Part shown: in pieces, positions 1 to 6,048 of the stretch
How positions within the stretch are numbered: position 1 is the stretch's first letter
How the letters are laid out: every line of letters starts with the position of its first letter
Program-made: the position numbers and the translations under genes
The notes under the pieces: model-generated
Seen by the model: only the letters and a program-made list of their open reading frames with translations
Database searches by the model: none
What the model was told of the DNA's origin: nothing
Assembly (NCBI GenBank): GCA_027001525.1
Contig: JALTMR010000333.1
Span: 1-14,035, forward strand
Direction of reading: 5' to 3'
From: Gammaproteobacteria bacterium
GTDB lineage: Bacteria; Pseudomonadota; Gammaproteobacteria; Tenderiales; Tenderiaceae
DNA length: 14,035 bases

Positions 1-1
1 T

Positions 2-2128
2 AAGCTTTACGCGGTTGAGATAACCGGGGAGGCGCACCTCAAGTCGCTGCATGGGCGCGTCCTCGTCGTGGCCAACCACACCTCGTTGCTGGATGTGGTG
101 TTGCTGTGGGCTTTTCTGCCCGTTCCGCTAACATTTGCCGTGAACACCGAGATTGCCAAAACCTGGTACGTGCGACTGGTGAAGGGGGTTGCCGGCCTCT
201 TTCCGCTGGACCCGATCAACCCGCTCTCGTTGCGTTCGCTGGTGCGCAAGCTGCAAAAGGGCGGTGTGGTGGTCATCTTCCCCGAGGGGCGTATTACCGT
301 CACTGGTGCGCTGATGAAAATCTACAATGGGCCCGGCCTGGTGGCGCTGAAGGCGGATGCACAGGTGCTCCCTATCGCCATCAAGGGGGCGCAATACACG
401 CCGTTTTCCCGGCTCAAGGGCAAGGTGCGGCGGCGGCTCTTTCCCCGTATTAGCCTGACTGTTTTTGCGCCGGAAACCATCACTCTGCCAGCACAGCTCA
501 AGGGCCGGCGGCAGCGCGAATACGCCGGCAAAGTGTTGTCGGACATCATGACCAACATGGTCTTCCAGGCCTCACCCTACAAGCAAAGCCTCTTTGATCG
601 CCTGCTGGATGCCCGCAACGTTCACGGTGGCGGCCATGTGGTGCTGGAGGATGTGGAGCGTAACCCCCTGAGCTACAACGATGTGATTGTGCGCTCCCTG
701 CTGTTGGGCGAGCTGCTGGCCAGGGGCACTGAGCGGGGAGAGCGCGTGGGGCTGCTGCTGCCTAATATGGCCAGCGCCGTGGTGACCTTCTGGGCCATGC
801 AGGCCTATGGCCGCATTCCCGCCATGATGAACTACACCGTTGGCGCTGCCGGGTTGATCAGCGCTGCGGAAGTGGCGCAATTGAAAACCGTTGTCACCGC
901 TCGTCGCTTCGTCTCCAAGGCCAGGCTGGAAGAGGAGGTGGCGAGCCTGGGTGAGCGGGTCAACATCGTCTACCTGGAGGATATCGCCGCCCGCGTCAGC
1001 CCTCTGCAAAAGCTCAACGCCCTGCTGCGCAGCCGCTCTGATCGATTGCTGCGCCGGGCAACCGCCTTGAGTGCCCGGCCCGATGATGCCGCCGTGGTGC
1101 TGTTTACCTCTGGCACCGAAGGTGTTCCCAAGGGTGTGGTGCTTAGCCACGCTAACTTGCTGGCCAACCTGCAACAGGTCTCGTCGCGTTTTGACTACAC
1201 TGCTCAGGATGTCATGCTGTCGACGCTGCCCCTGTTCCACTCGTTCGGTTTGACCGGCTGCTGCCTGCTGCCCATGCTGAACGGCATCAAGGCCTTTTTC
1301 TACCCTACGCCGCTGCACTACCGCGTTATTCCCGAGATCGCCTACGAAATCAATGCCACCGTGCTGTTCGGCACCAACACCTTTCTGGCCGGCTATGGTC
1401 GCGCCGCCCACCCTTACGATTTTTACAGCGTGCGCTACGTTTTCGCCGGTGCCGAGAAGCTGCAAGATGACGTGGTGGAGCTGTGGAAGCAGAAATTTGG
1501 CCTGCGTCTGTTTGAAGGCTATGGTGCCACCGAGTGCAGCCCCGTGATCTCCAGCAATGCGCCGATGAGCTATCGCCAGGGCACGGTGGGCCGGTTGATG
1601 CCCGGCATCGAGCACCGCCTGGTGCCGGTGCCCGGGCTGGCGGAGGGTGCTCGCCTCCATGTGCGCGGGCCCAATGTCATGAAAGGCTACCTGCTGCACC
1701 ATCAGCCCGGCGATCTGGTGCCACCCTGTTCCAGCGAGGGGGAGGGGTGGTACGACACCGGCGATATCGTCACCATCGATAACGACGGATTCGTCACCAT
1801 CAAGGGGCGTGTCAAGCGCTTTGCCAAAGTCGGGGGCGAAATGGTCTCCCTGGCTGCGGTCGAAGCGCTGGCACAGCACTGCTGGCCCGAGGCAAATCAC
1901 GTCGCCGTGGCGGTGGCCGATGCCCGCAAGGGCGAGCAGATCATCCTGTTGACGACACAACCCGCCGCCCGCCGAGCCGAGCTGGTGGCTACGGCCAAAG
2001 GGCAGGGTGCCGGGGATCTTCATCTGCCGCGCAAAGTGTTGCTGACTGACAGCATCCCCGTGCTGGGAACGGGGAAGACCGACTACCGCCGCGTTCAGCA
2101 TCACGCCGAAACAGCGCTCCTGGCGTGA
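2..2128 (+). CDS. aas: Bifunctional 2-acylglycerophosphoethanolamine acyltransferase / acyl-ACP synthetase (5'-truncated by window edge)
   Basis: Inner-membrane enzyme that activates a fatty acid onto acyl carrier protein with ATP and transfers it to 2-acyl-lysophosphatidylethanolamine, recycling lyso-phospholipids. The frame is open from base 2, so the true start lies outside; about 708 residues are visible, against about 719 for E. coli Aas. A PlsC-type acyltransferase domain comes first: HX4D motif NHTSLLD (H26, D31 of the visible part), then FPEGRIT and GPG. An AMP-binding domain follows, with the phosphate loop LFTSGTEGVPKG near residue 367, GYGATE, YDTGD, and the C-terminal GTGKTDY carrying the expected catalytic lysine. 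The GTG at 68 is only an internal in-frame valine codon, because it lies just before the HX4D motif and would leave the domain without its first strand. Many relatives are fused at the N terminus to an LplT-like MFS transporter, which cannot be judged here. It ends at TGA 2126-2128. Confidence 0.93.
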   Translation, partial: KLYAVEITGEAHLKSLHGRVLVVANHTSLLDVVLLWAFLPVPLTFAVNTEIAKTWYVRLVKGVAGLFPLDPINPLSLRSLVRKLQKGGVVVIFPEGRITVTGALMKIYNGPGLVALKADAQVLPIAIKGAQYTPFSRLKGKVRRRLFPRISLTVFAPETITLPAQLKGRRQREYAGKVLSDIMTNMVFQASPYKQSLFDRLLDARNVHGGGHVVLEDVERNPLSYNDVIVRSLLLGELLARGTERGERVGLLLPNMASAVVTFWAMQAYGRIPAMMNYTVGAAGLISAAEVAQLKTVVTARRFVSKARLEEEVASLGERVNIVYLEDIAARVSPLQKLNALLRSRSDRLLRRATALSARPDDAAVVLFTSGTEGVPKGVVLSHANLLANLQQVSSRFDYTAQDVMLSTLPLFHSFGLTGCCLLPMLNGIKAFFYPTPLHYRVIPEIAYEINATVLFGTNTFLAGYGRAAHPYDFYSVRYVFAGAEKLQDDVVELWKQKFGLRLFEGYGATECSPVISSNAPMSYRQGTVGRLMPGIEHRLVPVPGLAEGARLHVRGPNVMKGYLLHHQPGDLVPPCSSEGEGWYDTGDIVTIDNDGFVTIKGRVKRFAKVGGEMVSLAAVEALAQHCWPEANHVAVAVADARKGEQIILLTTQPAARRAELVATAKGQGAGDLHLPRKVLLTDSIPVLGTGKTDYRRVQHHAETALLA

Positions 2129-2136
2129 GGTTGAGT

Positions 2137-2168
2137 GCCCCACTGGGTTGAGTCAATAGTGGGCTTTC
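2137..2168 (+). terminator. Weak hairpin after aas, possible terminator
   Basis: CCCACT (2139-2144) pairs with AGTGGG (2158-2163) around a 13-base loop. Only a short CTTTC follows rather than a real T-tract. It could attenuate aas transcription, but it overlaps the -35 box of the promoter described next, so it may simply be coincidental. Confidence 0.3.
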
Positions 2169-2176
2169 GGTATAAA
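2148..2176 (+). promoter_or_regulatory. Sigma70-like promoter for the gene at 2345
   Basis: TTGAGT (2148-2153) and TATAAA (2171-2176) are separated by exactly 17 bases, matching the sigma70 consensus at 4 of 6 and 5 of 6 positions. A start near 2183 would give an untranslated leader of about 160 bases. A second -10-like TATACT at 2260-2265 has no good -35 box. No promoter activity has been shown; this is a consensus match only. Confidence 0.5.
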
Positions 2177-2199
2177 GGCTGGCTGTGAGCAGGGGAATT

Positions 2200-2231
2200 G
2201 GGGTGTCACTGAAAACCGACAATTTCACCCC
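2200..2231 (+). other. Hairpin in the 5' leader of the gene at 2345
   Basis: GGGGTG (2200-2205) pairs perfectly with CACCCC (2226-2231) around a 20-base loop. It lies in the predicted untranslated leader. No known riboswitch or protein-binding leader was recognised. Confidence 0.3.
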
Positions 2232-2318
2232 AGCTATATGGCATCAGCCCCGCCTCACTTATACTCGTATCAAATTAGATCAGTTGGAGACCGGCGCACG
2301 GGAAGGCGCAGAAACGAG

Positions 2319-2333
2319 TCTCCTTTCAGGAGA
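2319..2333 (+). promoter_or_regulatory. Hairpin burying the ribosome binding site of the gene at 2345
   Basis: TCTCCT (2319-2324) and AGGAGA (2328-2333) form a 6-bp perfect stem with a TTC loop. AGGAGA is the best Shine-Dalgarno sequence for the ATG at 2345, lying 11 bases upstream. When folded, the hairpin would hide it from the ribosome, suggesting translational control. A purine-rich GAGAAGAACGAG stretch closer to the ATG could serve instead. Confidence 0.35.
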
Positions 2334-2344
2334 GAAGAACGAGA

Positions 2345-3226
2345 ATGAGTGCTGATAGTGAAAGCAGAGTCAGACGTCAGGCTGCGTGGGCTACCTTTGA
2401 AACTCACTTAAAGCCTGAGCAACGGATTGAAGCCCTCTGGATGCTGGAAAAAAGCTACCAGAAGGGGGACATGAACACCTTGATTGGCTATGTCACCAAG
2501 GTTGGGGAGCGTTACGGTTTCTCTGACGACAAATGCAAAAAGCTCTACTACGAATACTTCAAACTGGTTAAAAGCAAGGATGACGAGTCACTGCCTGAAG
2601 ACCCTCTGCCGCTGATGCGCCGCGTGCGCCAGGATCTGCTCGCCCGCCGCCAGCACCAACAACAACTCAGCGGTGCGGCCGCTGCGCCTCAAGCGGCGGC
2701 ACCGGCCAAGGCAGCGCCCGTGCGTCGACGTGAAACGCCTCAGGCGCGGCAAAAGGCGCAGGGCATCCAGATCACGCCGGAGCGGCCCAAATTTGCCCAG
2801 CCCAAAGCAACCGCCGAGGCAGCCACAGCCACTAAACCTAAAGCGGTGGCAGAGAAAAAGGCGGCGCGGCGCAAACCGGGAGAAGACCCCAAGCAGGTCA
2901 TCTTCAACTTCCTCATGTCGCGCATGGTGGAGTACTACGAAGGCGGGCAGGACCAGCTCTTTATCAAAATGATAGAGCGCATGGGCGAAGTCAACCTGCC
3001 GCCCGAAGCCGCTGGCCAGTTCAGCAGCTGGATGTCTGCGCCGCAGACCCACCACTGGCGCTCCGCCATGAGCGACGAGGCGCTCTCCTCCCTGTTACAG
3101 CTGCTCCTGCTGGCCCTGAGCGACCTGATGGGCAAGCCCGAGGCCGAGCAGCTCATGCGCCGGGTGATTGCCGAATCCAATGAACTGGTGGAAGCGAAAG
3201 AGTTTTCGCCCGACAGCTTGTTGTAA
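2345..3226 (+). CDS. Uncharacterised two-domain helical protein
   Basis: I do not recognise this 293-residue protein. Residues 1-100 look like an alpha-helical domain rich in charged and aromatic residues (WATFETHLKPEQR, EALWMLEKSYQKGD, KLYYEYFKLVKS). Residues about 105-180 form a low-complexity linker dominated by Ala, Pro, Lys and Arg. Residues about 182-293 form a second helical domain (QVIFNFLMSRMVEYYEGG, LQLLLLALSDLMGK, EQLMRRVIAESNELVEAKE). There is no signal peptide and no convincing membrane segment; the LQLLLLALSDL stretch is too short and is flanked by an amphipathic helix. The positively charged linker could contact nucleic acid or a partner, but that is inference. The ATG at 2345 is the first in frame with AGGAGA upstream. 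The gene has its own promoter candidate and a strong terminator, so it is probably monocistronic. Confidence 0.8.
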   Translation: MSADSESRVRRQAAWATFETHLKPEQRIEALWMLEKSYQKGDMNTLIGYVTKVGERYGFSDDKCKKLYYEYFKLVKSKDDESLPEDPLPLMRRVRQDLLARRQHQQQLSGAAAAPQAAAPAKAAPVRRRETPQARQKAQGIQITPERPKFAQPKATAEAATATKPKAVAEKKAARRKPGEDPKQVIFNFLMSRMVEYYEGGQDQLFIKMIERMGEVNLPPEAAGQFSSWMSAPQTHHWRSAMSDEALSSLLQLLLLALSDLMGKPEAEQLMRRVIAESNELVEAKEFSPDSLL

Positions 3227-3246
3227 TCACTCAACGCCACAGACCC

Positions 3247-3283
3247 AAGCCCGCCTTTTTCAGCCAAAAATGCGGGCTTTTTT
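3247..3283 (+). terminator. Intrinsic terminator after the two-domain protein gene
   Basis: AAGCCCGC (3247-3254) pairs perfectly with GCGGGCTT (3272-3279). An inner TTTTT/AAAAA pairing (3256-3260 with 3266-3270) extends the stem. A run of six T follows at 3278-3283. This is a strong textbook rho-independent terminator 20 bases after the stop codon. Confidence 0.88.
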
Positions 3284-3308
3284 GTGATCTAACACAAGAG
3301 AAAGAGAC

Positions 3309-4277
3309 ATGGACCGTTTCGCTCGCATCTACGTCCTCCACAACCTGCTCAACCAGCGCCGCCACCCCATCTCCCGAGCCACGCTGGAAGAGAAGCTGGA
3401 GTGCTCCAAAGCCACCGTCGAGCGAGCCATCGAAGATCTGCGCGACTACCTCGGTGCCCCCATCAAGTATGACCGCAAACGCAACGGCTACCTCTATGAC
3501 GGCAAGCGGGACCACACCTACCATCTGCCAGGGCTCTGGTTCAACGCCTCCGAGCTTCACGCCCTGCTCATCGCCCAGCAACTGCTGGCCAACGTGCAGC
3601 CAGGCCTGCTGGAAAGCCACCTGAACCCGCTGCAACAGCGTATCGAGAAGATCCTCAAACTGGAGCAGGTGGGCAGTGGGGATATCGCCCAGCGGGTGCG
3701 CATCCTCACCCACGCCGCCCGCCCGGTGACCGCAGAGCACTTTCAGAGCATCGCCAGCGCCCTGCTGCAGGGCCAGCGCATCACCATCGACTACCGCAGC
3801 CGGGGCAACGACGAACAGACCCGCCGCACCCTCTCGCCGCAGCGGCTGGTGCACTATCGGGACCACTGGTACCTCGACGCCTGGTGCCACAAGCGGCAAG
3901 CCCTGCGCAGCTTCGCCCTCGACAGCATCCGCCACCTCAGACACAGCAGCGAAGCAGCGAAAAACCTCAGCGCCGACGCCCTCAGCCAACACTTCAGCCA
4001 GGCCTATGGCATCTTTGCCGGCCAGGCGAGCCACACCGCCGTGCTCAAATTCACCGCCCGACGGGCCCGCTGGGTCGCCGACGAGCAGTGGCATCCTCTC
4101 CAACAGGGGGAATATCTCCGCGACGGCAGCTACCAGTTGCAGATCCCCTACAGCAACCCGACCGAACTGGTGATGGATATCCTCAAATACGGCCCGGATG
4201 TGGAAGTGATTGCCCCCGCAGAGCTGCGACAGCAGATCAAGGAAACCCTGGCCACAGCACTCAAAAATTACCAATAA
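3309..4277 (+). CDS. WYL-domain transcriptional regulator with N-terminal winged HTH
   Basis: Predicted ligand-sensing DNA-binding protein of the DeoR/YafY-like WYL class, 322 residues, a normal length for the group. Residues 1-65 form the winged helix-turn-helix, with ISRATLEEKLECSKATVERA as the helix-turn-helix and KYDRKRNGYLYD as the wing. Residues about 140-215 form the WYL domain; the signature triad is visible as HWYLDAW (W187, Y188, L189), preceded by ITIDYRSRG and followed by RSFALDSIRHL. Residues about 240-320 match the C-terminal WCX extension. The start ATG 3309 follows a purine-rich AGAGAAAGAGAC. It begins only 25 bases after the upstream terminator, so its promoter must overlap that terminator or it depends on read-through. 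WYL proteins often bind nucleic acids or nucleotides, and some control CRISPR or other defence genes. A link to the cas operon downstream is possible but unproven. Confidence 0.88.
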   Translation: MDRFARIYVLHNLLNQRRHPISRATLEEKLECSKATVERAIEDLRDYLGAPIKYDRKRNGYLYDGKRDHTYHLPGLWFNASELHALLIAQQLLANVQPGLLESHLNPLQQRIEKILKLEQVGSGDIAQRVRILTHAARPVTAEHFQSIASALLQGQRITIDYRSRGNDEQTRRTLSPQRLVHYRDHWYLDAWCHKRQALRSFALDSIRHLRHSSEAAKNLSADALSQHFSQAYGIFAGQASHTAVLKFTARRARWVADEQWHPLQQGEYLRDGSYQLQIPYSNPTELVMDILKYGPDVEVIAPAELRQQIKETLATALKNYQ

Positions 4278-4287
4278 CAACCGCACA

Positions 4288-4304
4288 CCCTCACGAAATG
4301 AGGG
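4288..4304 (+). other. Hairpin after the WYL regulator gene
   Basis: CCCTCA (4288-4293) pairs with TGAGGG (4299-4304) around the loop CGAAA, ten bases after the stop codon. No T-tract follows, so it is not a standard terminator, though it may stabilise the 3' end of the transcript. Confidence 0.35.
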
Positions 4305-4326
4305 AGCAGGCAGGGTATAAACATAA

Positions 4327-4400
4327 GGGCACCTCTATTAATTCATGAATGCGCACCTTAAACCCCAAATCCGCTACATCCAGAATTAATAGAGGTGCCC
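4327..4400. mobile_element. 74-bp MITE-like element with 18-bp perfect terminal inverted repeats
   Basis: The left end (4327-4344, beginning GGGCACCTC) is the exact reverse complement of the right end (4383-4400, ending GAGGTGCCC) over 18 bases. The interior is 38 bases with no coding capacity. The 4 bases before the left end (4323-4326) and after the right end (4401-4404) are both ATAA, which looks like a target-site duplication. Short size, perfect ends and a 4-bp duplication fit a non-autonomous element moved in trans by an IS5-like or similar transposase. I could not assign the parent insertion sequence. It sits between the WYL gene and the start of the HIRAN gene and would fold into a very stable hairpin in RNA, so a transcription-attenuating or regulatory hairpin is the alternative reading. 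Confidence 0.62.
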
Positions 4401-4418
4401 ATAATAAAAACCCAACCA

Positions 4419-4427
4419 AGGAAGAGG
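4419..4427 (+). promoter_or_regulatory. Ribosome binding site fixing the start of the HIRAN gene
   Basis: AGGAAGAGG ends 8 bases before the ATG at 4436. A longer in-frame reading from the ATG at 4349 would begin inside the MITE-like element, has no such site, and would put a charged extension before a signal peptide. This site therefore selects the start at 4436. Confidence 0.75.
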
Positions 4428-4435
4428 TCACTGCC

Positions 4436-4828
4436 ATGCAACGAAGAACATTTTTCAAAACCACCCTCGCCCTGCTGGCGGGTACCCAGCTGCCCCTCGC
4501 CGCCGCCAGTGCGCCGACTCCCAAATATCTCTTTATCCAGCGCACCTTCATCGCAGGCTTCCAGTACTACGACGGCCCCCACCTTGAGGTGAGCGATCCC
4601 CCCAACCTTCGCCTCACCCTTGAGCGCGAACCAGACAACCCCCACGACCGCCGCGCCGTCGCCCTCTACTGGCACCACCACAAACTGGGCTACATCCCCC
4701 GCCGCCATAACCACACCATCGCCCAAATGCTCGACCACGGCGCAGAGCTGCAAGCCAAAGTCATCGGCCAGCCCACAGAGTATTCGCCGTGGGAAGGGTG
4801 GGAGATTGAGGTGGAGGCGGTGGTGTGA
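4436..4828 (+). CDS. HIRAN-domain protein with predicted Tat signal peptide
   Basis: Small protein of 130 residues. The N terminus QRRTFFKTTLALLAG carries a twin-arginine motif (RRxFxK), a hydrophobic stretch and an AAASA-like cleavage region near residues 22-26, typical of a Tat signal peptide. The mature part is essentially one HIRAN domain: FIAGFQYYDG, then LTLEREPDNPHDRRAVALYW, HKLGYIPRRHN, and a final EGWEIEVEAVV strand. HIRAN domains are best known as DNA-end or single-strand DNA binding modules attached to helicases and nucleases; stand-alone bacterial forms are common and poorly understood. If exported folded, it would act in the periplasm or on the cell envelope, at odds with a role in chromosomal DNA repair. 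No partner gene is adjacent; it lies upstream of cas1 with 239 bases between. The domain call is confident, and the Tat export is a motif-based inference. Confidence 0.85.
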   Translation: MQRRTFFKTTLALLAGTQLPLAAASAPTPKYLFIQRTFIAGFQYYDGPHLEVSDPPNLRLTLEREPDNPHDRRAVALYWHHHKLGYIPRRHNHTIAQMLDHGAELQAKVIGQPTEYSPWEGWEIEVEAVV

Positions 4829-5067
4829 GTATCAATATAACAAGGGATAGACCCATGCCTATTAAAACTGGTACCGGCGCGGAGTAGTGGTGGAGCTTGG
4901 CGAAGAAGGTGACTTTTCGGTGGTTACTGGTGCACTAACGATAAAAAGCACTGAGCGAAGAGGGCTGGTTTGCGATGATGAGACTGTTTTTGGTTTTCGG
5001 GTTGTTTTGTTGGGTGCATACAGGGGAGGATGCCCCGAGGGTATCGTGAATAAGGAGCATAGCTGAC
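4829..5067. other. Intergenic region before the cas operon
   Basis: 239 bases with no confident gene. A ten-codon ORF starts at the ATG of 4855 behind AAGGGA and stops at TAG. Another frame is open without a stop from about 4872, can start at GTG 4887 or 4890, and runs 59 codons to a TGA at 5064-5066, one base before the cas1 ATG. Its product is unrecognised and support is weak. A hairpin GATGCCC/GGGTATC (5029-5035 with 5039-5045, loop CGA, one G-U pair) lies before the cas1 ribosome binding site AAGGAG (5052-5057). No CRISPR repeat or remnant and no convincing sigma70 promoter was seen, although a promoter for the cas operon is expected here. Confidence 0.5.
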
Positions 5068-6048
5068 ATGGAAGATTTGTCCCCAAGTGATTTAAAAAGC
5101 GTTTTGCATTCCAAGCGCGCTAACATCTACTACCTGCAACATTGCCGAGTGTTGGTGAAGGGTGGGCGTGTGGAGTACGTCACTGATGAGGGAAAATCCT
5201 CGCTCTATTGGAATATCCCCATCGCCAACACAACTTGTTTGCTGTTGGGGACTGGCACTTCGATTACTCAGGCTGCCATGCGCGAGCTGGCCAAGGCAGG
5301 CGTGCTCGTCGGATTTTGTGGCGGTGGAGGAACACCGCTGTTCAGTGCCAACGAAGTGGATATAGAGGTGGCGTGGTTAACGCCTCAAAGTGAGTATCGC
5401 CCTACAGAATATCTGCAACGATGGGTAAAGTTCTGGTTTGATGATGAACTCAGGTTGGTGGCGGCCCGTAAATTTCAGCAGGCTCGTCTAAACAGATTGG
5501 AACAACACTGGCTTAACAGCCTACCGCTACGTGATGCCGGTTTTGAGGTTGCTGCACCTGAACTTCAGGCTCAGCTAGAAAAATCACGACTTGCTATTGA
5601 AAACGCTCCAACCACTAATGATCTGCTCACTCTTGAGGCACGCCTGACAAAATCACTCTACAGAGTGGCTGTGAAGACGGTGGGTTATGATGAGGACTTC
5701 ACCCGTGCCAAGCGTGCCACAGGCACCGATCCCGCCAATCGTTTTCTTGATCACGGTAACTACCTTGCTTATGGCTTGGGGGCAACGGCTACCTGGGTGT
5801 TGGGCATTCCCCATGGCCTTGCCGTGCTGCACGGTAAGACTCGCCGTGGTGGGTTGGTGTTTGACGTGGCAGATTTGGTAAAAGACGCGGTGATTCTTCC
5901 GCAGGCCTTTGTCTCGGCAATGGCAGGGCACGATGAGCAGGAGTTCCGCCAGGCTTGCATCGAAAATCTCACACGCACTGAATCGCTTGATTTTATGATT
6001 GATACGCTTAAGGCGATTTCTGTTGAGATGGGGAGCGAGATGGCATGA
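5068..6048 (+). CDS. cas1: Type I-F CRISPR-associated endonuclease/integrase Cas1
   Basis: Metal-dependent integrase that, with the Cas2 part of the Cas2-3 fusion, inserts new spacers at the leader end of the array. It has 326 residues, the usual I-F length. The N-terminal beta-rich domain carries ILHSKRAN-like SVLHSKRANIYYLQHCR, NIPIANTT and the glycine-rich GFCGGGGTPLF. The C-terminal helical domain holds the metal ligands E190 (LLTLEARLTKSLYR), H255 (GLAVLHGKT) and D266 (GLVFDVADLV). These correspond in position to the E, H and D triad of P. aeruginosa Cas1. The start ATG 5068 is the only candidate, since an in-frame TGA lies seven codons upstream; AAGGAG is 10 bases before it. The stop overlaps the cas2-3 start by 4 bases (ATGA), implying translational coupling. 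Confidence 0.97.
   Translation: MEDLSPSDLKSVLHSKRANIYYLQHCRVLVKGGRVEYVTDEGKSSLYWNIPIANTTCLLLGTGTSITQAAMRELAKAGVLVGFCGGGGTPLFSANEVDIEVAWLTPQSEYRPTEYLQRWVKFWFDDELRLVAARKFQQARLNRLEQHWLNSLPLRDAGFEVAAPELQAQLEKSRLAIENAPTTNDLLTLEARLTKSLYRVAVKTVGYDEDFTRAKRATGTDPANRFLDHGNYLAYGLGATATWVLGIPHGLAVLHGKTRRGGLVFDVADLVKDAVILPQAFVSAMAGHDEQEFRQACIENLTRTESLDFMIDTLKAISVEMGSEMA

Noticed and set aside
572..2143. 523-codon open frame on the minus strand opposite aas
   Set aside because: It is a shadow of the GC-rich aas coding frame. The product is low in recognisable motifs, rich in His, Gln and Gly, and has no ribosome binding site, while aas on the other strand has all its catalytic motifs.
3231..4286. 351-codon open frame on the minus strand opposite the WYL gene
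   Set aside because: It covers the WYL gene and the terminator and has no family features. The plus-strand protein is a clear WYL regulator.
4349..4435. Longer N terminus for the HIRAN protein starting at ATG 4349
   Set aside because: It would begin inside the MITE-like element, has no ribosome binding site, and would bury the twin-arginine signal. The ATG at 4436 has AGGAAGAGG at proper spacing.
4829..5067. Second CRISPR array or leader upstream of cas1, as in some I-F loci
   Set aside because: No copy or fragment of the repeat stem or handle was found in this stretch.
4862..5086. 74-codon minus-strand frame before cas1
   Set aside because: Its Ser/Thr/Pro-rich product lacks a ribosome binding site and looks like antisense of a G/T-rich stretch; it also runs into cas1.
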